Shown here one piece after another: positions 52,196 to 61,178 of a DNA stretch of 61,958 nt. Position 1 is the first letter of the stretch. Each line of letters opens with the position of its first letter. Location of the stretch: the NCBI GenBank assembly GCA_020061355.1, contig JAGUYK010000027.1, positions 1-61,958 of the forward strand, read 5' to 3'. Origin of the DNA: Ignavibacteriales bacterium. GTDB taxonomy: Bacteria > Bacteroidota > Ignavibacteria > Ignavibacteriales > Melioribacteraceae. A model generated the notes under the pieces. It saw nothing but the letters and a program-made list of their open reading frames with translations, was not told the DNA's origin and made no database searches. A program made the position numbers and the translations under genes.

Positions 52196-53659
52196 CTATT
52201 CCACTTCAACCTGTTTATTGAAATCTTCTATTAATTTATTCCATAAAGGAACAACGGAAAATCTTTCCTGCCAATAGTTGTCATCATACCACTGAGCATT
52301 AAGTTCTTCTACATCTTTACCTTGCTGTTCGACCCATGTAAAATATTTCAGATTGTGAATTGCTTTCTTGTCGTGATAATTAAGTTCTTTGAAATAATCG
52401 ATACTCTGATGTTTGATTATAGACGTCCAATCAATTTCCGCCTGAAGTTCGGAATATTTTCCCCAACTATCATTCATCTCTTTAAGACGTGAGTTATAAA
52501 GATCAACAGAATCCGTAAATATTGTAAAGATTATATCATTTTCGTTCATTTCGTAATATTTAGCAAGCTTAATTGCTGCGAGCAAATTGCAGTTACATGA
52601 AATTCCGAGTTCGTTTAACTTTTCAATTTTACTTTCATCAACCCCCTGTTTTGCCAGCCACTTTTTACCCGAAGGTTCATTAAATAATCTTAATAGCCTT
52701 AGTGTTTGCTCATCATCAATTGCCGCAACACAATCTGTATTCTTTACATTATGAATCCATGGAACATGTTTATCGCCGATTCCTTCAATACGGTGTCCGC
52801 CGAATCCGTTCATTAAAAGGGTTGGACATTGCAATGCTTCCGAAGCAACAACTTTAACATGCGGAAACTTTGTCCTCAAGTAATCACCGGCACCAATTGT
52901 TCCGGCGGAACCTGTTGCACTTACATATCCGCTAAGCCGGCTCTTATTATTTTTTAACTGATCAAAAAGTTTTTCAATAGTATATCCGGTAACTTCATAA
53001 TGCCATATCGGGTTACCGAATTGGTCGAACTGATTGAAAACTAAATATTCATCGCTTTGTGCTTCAAGCTCATGACACTTATCATAAATTTCTTTCACAT
53101 TGCTTTCGCATCCATGTGTTGCATAAATCTCCGCACCCATTTCTTTAAGCCAGTCAAATCTCTCACGGCTCATTTCTTCCGGTAATATTGCAACTGCATG
53201 AACAGCGAGTAAAACTGAATTAAAAGCACCGCCGCGACAATAATTTCCGGTTGAAGGCCAAACGGCTTTGTGATACTCAGGATTAAATCTACCGGTAATA
53301 AGATATGGTGCTAAACATCCATAAGTTGCACCGACTTTGTGCGTACCCGTAGGAAAATATCTTCCTACAAGTCCAATAATACGAGCTTTTACGCCTGTAA
53401 TTTCGTTTGGTATTTCTAAATAATTAATTCCGCCAATACCTCCACTACCGGGATCATTACACCAGTTGATGCGGAAAAGGTTTAATGGATTTGTCTCTTG
53501 CAAATCGATCGTTTTTAATTTCTCTTGAATCTTATCAGGGATTGTTTCAGGCTTTTTTAATTGCTCAAAGGTTGGTAAAATAATTTTTTTTTCTTTACAG
53601 CGGCTAATAGTTTTTTTCAGATAGTTGCTATTTTCAACTTCCCATTTCCAAACATTCAT
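52196..53659 (-). CDS. fold-type II PLP-dependent enzyme of unknown substrate
   Basis: 487 residues. The PLP lysine is in GTHKVGATYGC (about residue 107); the phosphate/carboxylate loop is STGNYCRGGAFN, with ATGSAGTIGAG as the second loop. It resembles cysteine synthase/cystathionine-beta-synthase-type lyases but is longer, with a 100-residue C-terminal extension (YFTWVEQQGKDVEELNAQWY). Set between xdhB and the hydantoinase, it may carry out the ammonia-lyase or beta-elimination step that YgeX performs in E. coli-type loci; this is inference. Predicted cytoplasmic, no signal peptide. Confidence 0.83.
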   Translation of the reverse strand: MNVWKWEVENSNYLKKTISRCKEKKIILPTFEQLKKPETIPDKIQEKLKTIDLQETNPLNLFRINWCNDPGSGGIGGINYLEIPNEITGVKARIIGLVGRYFPTGTHKVGATYGCLAPYLITGRFNPEYHKAVWPSTGNYCRGGAFNSVLLAVHAVAILPEEMSRERFDWLKEMGAEIYATHGCESNVKEIYDKCHELEAQSDEYLVFNQFDQFGNPIWHYEVTGYTIEKLFDQLKNNKSRLSGYVSATGSAGTIGAGDYLRTKFPHVKVVASEALQCPTLLMNGFGGHRIEGIGDKHVPWIHNVKNTDCVAAIDDEQTLRLLRLFNEPSGKKWLAKQGVDESKIEKLNELGISCNCNLLAAIKLAKYYEMNENDIIFTIFTDSVDLYNSRLKEMNDSWGKYSELQAEIDWTSIIKHQSIDYFKELNYHDKKAIHNLKYFTWVEQQGKDVEELNAQWYDDNYWQERFSVVPLWNKLIEDFNKQVEVE

Positions 53660-53739
53660 TAAAATTCCTCATAAGAAATTCAGTAATACATAACAAATTT
53701 ACCTAAAACGATTAAGAGTTGAAACTTCTTTAGAGAAAA

Positions 53740-55998
53740 TCAGTCGTTTGAATGGAGCCACATCAGAACTTTTTCGTTCGTTACCGGTGCATTGTATATA
53801 ATTGATTTAGCTGGTCTAAAGGACTTCATTGCATTTATGATTGCAAAATATGCACCTATGCCGTACATGAATGGCGGCTCTCCAATCGCTTTTGATTGAA
53901 ATGGTCCGTATGGATTTGGAACGTCTTCCAGAAAATGAACGACTAATTCTTTTGGCGCGAAATGTATATCTGGAACTTTGTATGTTGATAGCGCGTCGGT
54001 TAAAAGTTTTCCTTCATCATTATAAATAACTTCTTCAAGTGTCATCCATCCCAGTCCTTGGACAATCCCACCCTCAGCCTGTCCGCGATCTGTAACAGGA
54101 TGAATACTTTTTCCGAAATCATGAACTGCTTTAACAGAGTCAATTACGTAAGTTCCTCTTAGACAATCAACAGTAGCCTCAACCAATGCAGTGCCGAAAA
54201 CGTGATATGCGAAAGCATTACCTTTCATTTTTTCTCTGTCAAAAAATATATTGGGTGTTGCATGATGTGCTTGGGCAGAAAGACTAACGCGCTTTATATA
54301 TGCAATGTTAATTAGTTTAATCCAGTCGAACTCTGTTTTCGAATTATTGAGATAAACAAGTTCATCTTTTATCTTGATCTGTGAAGAGTTATCAGTGTGC
54401 AGAACTTCAGCAGCGACTTTTATAAGTCGTTCTAAAATCAAATTGCATGCATCCATAGCCGCAAATCCGTTAAGATCAGTCCCTTTGCTTGCTGCTGTAG
54501 GAGAAGTATTTGCAACACGGGATGTGTTCGTCGTATCTATAAGAATTCTTTCCGGTCTAATCGAAAAAATTTGAGATGCAATTGACATTATTTTTGCATT
54601 AACACCCTGACCCATTTCAACAGCGGCAGTGCTTATTCTTAGGCTTCCATCTGTATAAACATGTACGAGTGCACTCGCCTGATTCAAAAAAGTAGTTGTG
54701 AAAGAAATACCGAAACAGACCGGCATTACAGCAAGTCCTTTCTTTACAAGTTTATTCTCTTCGTTAAACTTTTTCACTCTTAAATTCTGTGAAGAGAAAT
54801 CAAATCTTTTTTCTGCTTCTTCAAAACATTTTACTGCGCGGCAGTTCTCGGTTTTTTGACCGAAAGGAAATTCATCTCCCTCTTTCAATAAATTTTTTTT
54901 CTGAATAAATGAGGGCTCAACACCCATTACTTCCGCTGCTTTATGAATTGCAGATTCAATTACAAACATTGCCTGCGGTCCGCCAAATCCGCGGAATGCC
55001 GTAAACGGAGGAAGATTTGTTCTGCAGCAATACGCAGTTGCTTTTACATTAGGAATGAAATAACTATTTGTAGAATGAAAAAGAGTCCGTTCAAGAATTG
55101 CGGTTGAAAGATCGGCGGATGCACCTGCGTTCTGATAATACCATACTTGATAAGCGAGGATTTTTCCATCTTTGCTCAAACCTATTTTGAAATCGGATGA
55201 ATACGGATGGCGCTTGCCTGTCATTCGCATATCTTCCTGGCGAGGTAAAATAATTTTAACAGGTCTGTTTAATTTCTTCGCAGCAAGTGCAGCCATCACT
55301 GCCCATGCTGTTGCCTGATCTTCCTTACCTCCAAAACCGCCGCCGAGACGCGGAACATCAACCTCAACTTTATTCATTGGTATATTCAAAACGCGTGCAG
55401 CTGTTTTTTGAACTGCGGTTGGTCCTTGTGTTGAAGAAATGATTCTTATTCCTTCCCCTTCCAATGGAATAGCTAAAGCTCCCTGCGTTTCAAGATATAG
55501 ATGTTCCTGTGCGCCGGATTCAACTTTACCATCTATAATATAATCGCATTGATGCCAGGCAGAATCAATATTTCCAATTGAAAATATTTTAGGGGGTATA
55601 ATCAATTCCCCTTTTTCGAATGCTTCACGAGGATCAAGAATTGGTTTTAGTTTTTCGAATTCACATTTTATTGCCTTAGCCCCTTTGTGTCCAGAGACTC
55701 TATCTTCAGCAACAACAATTGCAATCGGTTGACCGGCAAAATGAACCTCTTTACTTGCAAAAAGTTCTTCGTCTAAAATTATACCGCCAATTTGATTTTC
55801 CCCGGGTATGTCAGCTGCAGTAACTACAGAATGTACTCCATTTACTTTAAGAGCACTCTCGAAACTAAGTTTAAGTATTTTACCGTGTGCAATCGGGGAA
55901 TAATATACATATCCGAACAAAGTTCCTTCCGGAGCAGTTAAATCGTCAACAAATTTGGATTCACCGCGTACATGCTGAATTGAATCGTAACTTCTCAT
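53740..55998 (-). CDS. xdhB: xanthine dehydrogenase, molybdopterin-binding subunit
   Basis: 752 residues. Ald_Xan_dh_C N-domain (GESKFVDDLTAPEGTLFGYV), Mo-pterin loop GGGFGGKEDQ (about 220), substrate-side Phe/Arg region FTAFRGFGGPQAMF, GQGVNAKIM and the catalytic Glu in KAIGEPPFM (about 705). The Arg/Glu pattern fits purine-type rather than aldehyde substrates. Oxidises hypoxanthine/xanthine, or runs toward urate reduction in anaerobes. Its ATG overlaps the xdhA stop by 4 bp, so the two subunits are coupled. Confidence 0.95.
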   Translation of the reverse strand: MRSYDSIQHVRGESKFVDDLTAPEGTLFGYVYYSPIAHGKILKLSFESALKVNGVHSVVTAADIPGENQIGGIILDEELFASKEVHFAGQPIAIVVAEDRVSGHKGAKAIKCEFEKLKPILDPREAFEKGELIIPPKIFSIGNIDSAWHQCDYIIDGKVESGAQEHLYLETQGALAIPLEGEGIRIISSTQGPTAVQKTAARVLNIPMNKVEVDVPRLGGGFGGKEDQATAWAVMAALAAKKLNRPVKIILPRQEDMRMTGKRHPYSSDFKIGLSKDGKILAYQVWYYQNAGASADLSTAILERTLFHSTNSYFIPNVKATAYCCRTNLPPFTAFRGFGGPQAMFVIESAIHKAAEVMGVEPSFIQKKNLLKEGDEFPFGQKTENCRAVKCFEEAEKRFDFSSQNLRVKKFNEENKLVKKGLAVMPVCFGISFTTTFLNQASALVHVYTDGSLRISTAAVEMGQGVNAKIMSIASQIFSIRPERILIDTTNTSRVANTSPTAASKGTDLNGFAAMDACNLILERLIKVAAEVLHTDNSSQIKIKDELVYLNNSKTEFDWIKLINIAYIKRVSLSAQAHHATPNIFFDREKMKGNAFAYHVFGTALVEATVDCLRGTYVIDSVKAVHDFGKSIHPVTDRGQAEGGIVQGLGWMTLEEVIYNDEGKLLTDALSTYKVPDIHFAPKELVVHFLEDVPNPYGPFQSKAIGEPPFMYGIGAYFAIINAMKSFRPAKSIIYNAPVTNEKVLMWLHSND

Positions 55999-57422
55999 AC
56001 CAGCACCTCTGCATCAATTGATTCAGGGAACAGTTTAATAAAATGTGCTTTGATCAGCTGACAAAGAAGCAAAGTTTTATATTCTTTTGTTCCGCGAGCA
56101 TCCGTAATTGGTGAAATTTCTGACTTAACAATAACAATAGCATCATTGATTGTTGAAGGGGTAACTTCCTTGCCGGTCAAAAATTCACAAGTCGATTTCA
56201 GGAAGAGCGGGATTGGTGAAACACCTCCCGCAGAAAGACTAAGCTGTTTAATTTTTCCTTTATAAATTTCGAGTAGTATCGAGGAGTTTACACTTGCAAT
56301 ATCTAAATATGTTCTTCTTGATACTTTTTCATAATTGAACAAGGCGCGTTTTGAAGGAATTGGTATCGAGATTTCCAGGACAATCTCATTAGTTTTTTTA
56401 TTTAAGGATTTATAACCTAAGTAAAATTCTTTTAGCGGTATAATCTTAATTCTACCTTTAAGGCGAAGATGGATATTCGCATTTAGAGCTATCAAAATAT
56501 TCGTCATATCACCTATTGGTGATGCATTAACAATATTGCCGGCAATAGTCGCCCTATTTCGAATTGGGAGCGAACCAAAAAGTTTTAGGTGTTCCTTCAA
56601 GTTCGGAAAATATTTAATTATTAGATGAGATTCTAAAAATTCCTCGATAGTTACCGCTCCTCCAACATCTATTCTGTTTTTTCTCTTCGAGATATTTTTT
56701 AATTCTCCATAATCGGAAACAAAATCAATATCCGTTTCAAGTAATGATTCCCATTTCTGAACATAAAGATCGGTTCCGCCCGATACAATATTTGTTTTAG
56801 TAACCTTCCCTTTTTTCTTTTTATCAATTTGTGTTCTTATATTTTTCAATCGTTTGGGTATATCTAGAAAGTATTTAGGAAGAAGATTTTTCTGAACGAG
56901 AAGATTTATTGGACCGGCTTTTGAAACATCATTGCTGCCCGTAAAGGTTATTATGTTTTCTATAGCACGTTTTATTCCAGCATAACCGGTACATCTGCAA
57001 ATATTCCCATCGAGAGCACTCACAGCATCTTCAATACAATAATTGCTGTGATTAATAAAATAATTCGTAAGCGAAACAACAAATCCCGGTGTACAGAAAC
57101 CGCATTGTGTTCCACCTTCATCAATCATCTGTAATTGGATATAATTAAGTTCGCTATTGTTCAAACCTTCAATTGATACGACATGTTTTCTATCAATGTC
57201 CGCAATTGGCAGCAAGCAGGAATTAATCGACTTGTATTTTACTTTTCCTTTTATCAACGAGCCAAGCATAATGGTGCATGCACCGCAATCACCTTCGCGG
57301 CACCCCTCTTTTGTGCCCGTAAGTTTTCTATGGTTACGCAGGAAATCTAAAACCGTTAAGGAAGGATTTATCTGAACCGAGACCAGCTCATTATTGCAAA
57401 GAAATGTAATTAGTTTTTCCAT
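55995..57422 (-). CDS. xdhA: xanthine dehydrogenase, Fe-S/FAD subunit
   Basis: 475 residues. Two [2Fe-2S] domains (GTKEGCREGDCGACTIML; TQCGFCTPGFVV and GNICRCTGYAG) are followed by a basic linker (about 165-205) and the FAD-binding domain (IVSGGTDLYVQK, LPIRNRATIAGNIVNASPIGD) and its C-terminal partner. Fused Fe-S plus FAD is the layout of classical bacterial XdhA. First gene of the minus-strand island. A perfect 10-7-10 dyad ends 10 bp upstream of the ATG, so control of the whole operon probably acts here. Confidence 0.95.
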   Translation of the reverse strand: MEKLITFLCNNELVSVQINPSLTVLDFLRNHRKLTGTKEGCREGDCGACTIMLGSLIKGKVKYKSINSCLLPIADIDRKHVVSIEGLNNSELNYIQLQMIDEGGTQCGFCTPGFVVSLTNYFINHSNYCIEDAVSALDGNICRCTGYAGIKRAIENIITFTGSNDVSKAGPINLLVQKNLLPKYFLDIPKRLKNIRTQIDKKKKGKVTKTNIVSGGTDLYVQKWESLLETDIDFVSDYGELKNISKRKNRIDVGGAVTIEEFLESHLIIKYFPNLKEHLKLFGSLPIRNRATIAGNIVNASPIGDMTNILIALNANIHLRLKGRIKIIPLKEFYLGYKSLNKKTNEIVLEISIPIPSKRALFNYEKVSRRTYLDIASVNSSILLEIYKGKIKQLSLSAGGVSPIPLFLKSTCEFLTGKEVTPSTINDAIVIVKSEISPITDARGTKEYKTLLLCQLIKAHFIKLFPESIDAEVLV

Positions 57423-57431
57423 GTTAACACT

Positions 57432-57458
57432 ATTGTACTAATGTGTGTTTAGTACAAT
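57432..57458 (-). promoter_or_regulatory. operator-like dyad directly upstream of xdhA
   Basis: Perfect inverted repeat ATTGTACTAA-N7-TTAGTACAAT, 10 bp upstream of the xdhA start codon. The form fits a dimeric repressor site (TetR/GntR type) or a leader hairpin that could cover the ribosome site. No matching regulator gene is in the window. Confidence 0.7.
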
Positions 57459-57501
57459 TTCCACAGTAAAACTAAATTATTTTTTTCAAAGAATGAATAG
57501 T

Positions 57502-57702
57502 CTATGCCGTTTGTTTTCTTGTTTTCAGAAACATAAAACCACCAAACAGAGCCATAATTACACCCCACCAAATATTTGGATGTAATTCAGAAAGAATTTT
57601 ATTTGTTTCAGGAGGATTAATCAACTGATAAATACCGGTTAGAAAAATGATCCCGCCTATTACAAACAGAATTAATCCTACAAAGTACCAGATAGGTTTC
57701 AT
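57502..57702 (-). CDS. small two-helix membrane protein
   Basis: 66 residues from the ATG at 57702, chosen because GGGAG lies six bases upstream; the longer frame begins with a TTG and places that site inside the coding region. Two membrane helices: PIWYFVGLILFVIGGIIFLT and IWWGVIMALFGGFMFL, ending KTRKQTA. It follows the symporter gene by 99 bp on the same strand. Possibly an accessory subunit of the symporter; no family recognised. Confidence 0.68.
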   Translation of the reverse strand: MKPIWYFVGLILFVIGGIIFLTGIYQLINPPETNKILSELHPNIWWGVIMALFGGFMFLKTRKQTA

Positions 57703-57801
57703 TGACATCTCCCGACCCTCTTCCAAAGGAAGACGGATATTATTTAAACCCTGATCTGCATTTTCTCTATTTAGGAGAAAAGTGGAGTTTGGGTTTTTAA
57801 T

Positions 57802-59463
57802 TTACCAAAACAAAATGTTTAGCACTACCAGAATGATTATGGAAATTATAGCAACAAATTCCGGACGTTTAATAAATGGTAAATGAGAATCATGTTTCTC
57901 TTCAGTTAGTCCTTTTACCAGTCCTATCAATTCCTCTTTTGGTTTCTTCTTTGTAAAAAGGCTTATAATTATTGTTAGAGCAAAACAAATCAACCATGCC
58001 CACCAGGCGCGCCAGAAATTTGCAGCCATATCACTCTGAACCGATGACATTGTTATAATACTTTCACTGAACCAGTGAAACTTTACAGCCAGCCACATAA
58101 AGAATGATGACAGCATTCCAACAACCAATCCCCAAAAAGCGCCATTAGGAGTAATCCACCAGAGAAACATTCCAAGAAGCATTGTTGCAAAGAGAGGAGC
58201 GTTAACCCACGAAAAGATCGCCTGCATATAATCCATAATGCTTGGAAAACTTTTCGCCCAGTAGGCAGTACCTAATGAAAGTATAACACCAACAACTGTG
58301 GAAACACGTCCCATCCTAAGTAGATGTGCATCAGTAGCTTTTTTATTAAGAACTGATTTGTATATATCGTAAGTCCACACTGTATTGAAAGCGCTAATAT
58401 TTCCAGCTTGACCTGCCATGAATCCGGCAAGCAGAGCTGTTACACCCAATCCAACTAATCCGCTTGGATAATACCGTGCAATCAAAAGTGGAAGAGCCGA
58501 ATCATAATTTACCTGACCGCCATCCTCTAAAAGTTTAAATCCGCTATTCGGATCACCTGAAAGTGCAATTGCGATTAAGCCGGCGAGAATAACAATAAAT
58601 GGTAATGCCATTTTAAAAAATGATGCGAGCAATGGAGTCATTCGTGCAGCATGTAAATTTTTAGCCGAGAATGCACGCTGAACTACAAGAAAATCTGTTG
58701 TCCAGTAACCGAATGATAGAACAAACCCGAGTCCCAATACTATTCCACCCCAATGGACCAGCATTCCGTTCTGTGTAGGATCGCCGGATGTTGACCAGAG
58801 CGTATTCATTGACTCGGGTAAACGATTAAGGATCTGATCGAAGCTGCCAATTTCAATAATTCCTAAAATTGAAACCAGAAATAGTCCAAACCAGATTAAA
58901 AAGAACTGAATTATCTCTGTAAAGATTGCCGACATTAGACCGCTAAGTGTAACATAACCCATTACAGTTAACGCAGAGACCCACATACTTATATCCCAAT
59001 TCCACCCGAGGAATGTGTGAAGTACAAGAGCCATAGCATACAGGTTTATACCTGAGACAAGAAGTGTCATAATCGCAAATGCAATTCCATTTAACACTCT
59101 TGTTTTTTCATCAAAGCGAAGTTTAAGGTAACCGGGAATTGATTTGATCTTGCTGCTGTAATAGAAAGGCATCATATAAATTCCCAGGAAAACCATTGCC
59201 GGGATTGCGCCTATCCAGTAAAAATGTGCAACGTACATTCCATACTTGAAGGTATTTCCTGTCATACCAAGAAGTTCAAGTGCGCCTAGATTTGCAGACA
59301 AAAAAGCCAGACCAGCTACCCATGAAGAATTTCTTCTTCCGGCAAGAAAAAAATCCTCTTCGCTCTTTGTAAATTTTTTTAGATACCAGCCGATACCAAG
59401 AATGAAAGCAAAGTAAATTAGAATTATTATCCAGTCAATGAAAGTAAGTCCAATTGCTTCCAT
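57802..59463 (-). CDS. sodium/solute symporter (SSS, SLC5-like)
   Basis: 553 residues, about 14 membrane helices. SSS signatures: the N-terminal YLKKFTKSEEDFFLAGRRNS, the helix-1 break (FLSANLGALELLG), GYWTTDFLVVQRAFSAKN and the Na2-site region GFMAGQAGNISAFNTVWTYD. Length and motifs are like Na+/sugar (vSGLT) members. Context with an aldose-epimerase-like gene supports a sugar substrate, though purine uptake for the neighbouring island cannot be excluded. A GAGG site precedes the ATG. Confidence 0.93.
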   Translation of the reverse strand: MEAIGLTFIDWIIILIYFAFILGIGWYLKKFTKSEEDFFLAGRRNSSWVAGLAFLSANLGALELLGMTGNTFKYGMYVAHFYWIGAIPAMVFLGIYMMPFYYSSKIKSIPGYLKLRFDEKTRVLNGIAFAIMTLLVSGINLYAMALVLHTFLGWNWDISMWVSALTVMGYVTLSGLMSAIFTEIIQFFLIWFGLFLVSILGIIEIGSFDQILNRLPESMNTLWSTSGDPTQNGMLVHWGGIVLGLGFVLSFGYWTTDFLVVQRAFSAKNLHAARMTPLLASFFKMALPFIVILAGLIAIALSGDPNSGFKLLEDGGQVNYDSALPLLIARYYPSGLVGLGVTALLAGFMAGQAGNISAFNTVWTYDIYKSVLNKKATDAHLLRMGRVSTVVGVILSLGTAYWAKSFPSIMDYMQAIFSWVNAPLFATMLLGMFLWWITPNGAFWGLVVGMLSSFFMWLAVKFHWFSESIITMSSVQSDMAANFWRAWWAWLICFALTIIISLFTKKKPKEELIGLVKGLTEEKHDSHLPFIKRPEFVAIISIIILVVLNILFW

Positions 59464-59481
59464 GAAGCTTTCCTCTTGAAA

Positions 59482-59688
59482 TTATCGGAATATATTTTCT
59501 TTGTGTTCTGAAAGATTTTTAGGTTGTGGTGCCTTAAATCTTTTTTTCGAATCATTAGACGTGTAGCTTAGTCGGACTTCAGGAAAAAGTCCTTCTGTAA
59601 CGACTTTCAATTCGAATGATAATTCATCTTTATTCTGTGGTGTGATATTATTGAATTGGTTTTGTGATTCAAGAGTTATTCGTAACAT
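59482..59688 (-). CDS. small hypothetical protein upstream of the symporter gene
   Basis: 68 residues; strand-rich middle (ELSFELKVVTEGLFPEVRLS) and a polar, basic C-terminus. No signal peptide, membrane helix or known motif. It ends 18 bp before the symporter start and begins 135 bp after the epimerase-like stop. No clear ribosome site. It may be real because it sits in line with the operon, but it could be a chance frame. Confidence 0.45.
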   Translation of the reverse strand: MLRITLESQNQFNNITPQNKDELSFELKVVTEGLFPEVRLSYTSNDSKKRFKAPQPKNLSEHKENIFR

Positions 59689-59823
59689 GAAATTCTTTAA
59701 GTGATAATTGGAAATTACTTCTTAGGCACGGGCAAATTATAAAATCATATATTGTTTTCCTAATAGAATTAAAAAAATAAAAAAAGTTTTTTTTCTTGCT
59801 TTATTTCAAAAAAGTTTTACAAA

Positions 59824-60780
59824 TCACGCCTCATTAACAATTGAAAATTCTACCCGCCACTCGGATATTTGCTGAGGTAATAAAATTCCACATTTATTTA
59901 CCTTCATTGCATCTGCCAGAGAATCGTAGGGTGCATTTGTTGGTTCTAAAGCAATTGTAAAATGTTTTTCTTTTATATCCTCGGGCCATCCTCCATAACA
60001 AAGCCAGATTCCAAGAAATGGAATTTCTGAACTGTCAAAAGTGATCAGAAAAGACTCTTTGCTTTTAGGTTTGTGAAAAGTCGCCCAGACAGATTCATTT
60101 AATTTACCAGAAAATAATTTTGCAGCTTTTCTAAAATCACTATTAGGAACTATTGAATAATCGTTTTCATTATCAATTAGCGGCCACTCAAGTTCTTCTC
60201 CTTTTGAACCAAGATTTGGATCGCTGGACCAGTACAACAGGACATTTTGTATTTCATCCGTTAAATATATTTCATCACCGGTTTCAACGTTCAAGAGAGG
60301 ATGTGCCGCCCAAATGTAAGGCAAGGGTTCGTCTTCGTTATTTTGGATAAGATAATCAATAATAAATCTGTTTTCTTCGAGATGTACTTTTTTGGAAAAC
60401 GCGTAATTCCAGTTTATCCCTTTAGCTGTACGAATGAATTTTTCATCCTCGGTTATATGATACTGCCATGATCTTGACCATAGTTGTCCATGATCTGGAA
60501 ATAGAATTTCGGATCCAAGTTTTGTTTTTATCGTACATGCTTCAACGGTGGGGAAACACTCATCAAATCCGCTTACGTCATAATTCTGGAATGGTGCTCC
60601 GTGATAAGCCTGCTTGTAATTTTTATTTTTGTTTTGGGGCTCAAGAAGAAAATTTGTCCCCGTTTTTTTATTAATAAATTTGATCATCTTTCCGCCTATC
60701 TGCGGAAGGAATACCACTTTCAAAAAATCATTTTCAAGTGAAATGTGTTCGAGACTTTCTTTTTCGAATATCTGGATCAC
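59824..60780 (-). CDS. aldose 1-epimerase-like protein
   Basis: 318 residues, GTG start with GGAG eight bases upstream. Galactose-mutarotase-type beta-sandwich: FLPQIGGKMIKFINKKTG, the conserved His in FPDHGQLWSRSWQ, WAAHPLLNVETGD (second His) and an acidic residue late in the chain (FTIALEPTN, Glu). Interconverts sugar anomers or binds sugar. Lies upstream of the symporter and is probably its operon partner. With galK 23 kb away it suggests galactose-type sugar use. Confidence 0.86.
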   Translation of the reverse strand: MIQIFEKESLEHISLENDFLKVVFLPQIGGKMIKFINKKTGTNFLLEPQNKNKNYKQAYHGAPFQNYDVSGFDECFPTVEACTIKTKLGSEILFPDHGQLWSRSWQYHITEDEKFIRTAKGINWNYAFSKKVHLEENRFIIDYLIQNNEDEPLPYIWAAHPLLNVETGDEIYLTDEIQNVLLYWSSDPNLGSKGEELEWPLIDNENDYSIVPNSDFRKAAKLFSGKLNESVWATFHKPKSKESFLITFDSSEIPFLGIWLCYGGWPEDIKEKHFTIALEPTNAPYDSLADAMKVNKCGILLPQQISEWRVEFSIVNEA

Positions 60781-60816
60781 TTTTTATCTCCGGTTAATAT
60801 TTCTTAAGAATGATCA

Positions 60817-60847
60817 GTTCTTTTTATAAAGGTTTATAGGAAAGAAC
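60817..60847. promoter_or_regulatory. imperfect dyad upstream of the epimerase/symporter genes
   Basis: GTTCTTT and AAAGAAC outer arms with inner ATAAA/TTTAT around a GG centre, 37-67 bp upstream of the GTG start at 60780. Candidate operator for the sugar genes. Confidence 0.4.
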
Positions 60848-61178
60848 CGATAATCTTTTATTTAAGATAATATCTGGACAAATATTAATAAAGAAAAGAA
60901 TTTTTTATGTTATATCGGAAAGTAAAACTAATCTGCTAAAACGATACAAGGTGTTCTAAAATCAATAAAACTATTTTTGCAAGCGGCTTTGCTTCATTGA
61001 ATACTTACTTCTGCGCGGATAGTTAATTCAAATGCATTATTTTCTCCGCTTTCATAGAATCTGCAACAGAATTATGAACCAACTAATTATAATGTAAAAT
61101 GATTATTTACAAGAAATAACTCACAAGAATTCAATCAAATATTTATAAAATTATCTGTAAAAACACGTACCATCTCTT
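60848..61178. other. AT-rich gap without a recognised feature
   Basis: 331 bp between the dyad upstream of the epimerase-like gene and the stop of the LytTR regulator. I see no supported coding frame, RNA gene or strong hairpin. Since the gene on the right ends here and the gene on the left starts here, it should hold a terminator and a promoter; none is clear. Confidence 0.5.

Noticed and set aside
52196-53659. Calling the 487-residue PLP enzyme YgeX
   Set aside because: It is much longer than diaminopropionate ammonia-lyase and its motifs differ; only the fold and context agree.
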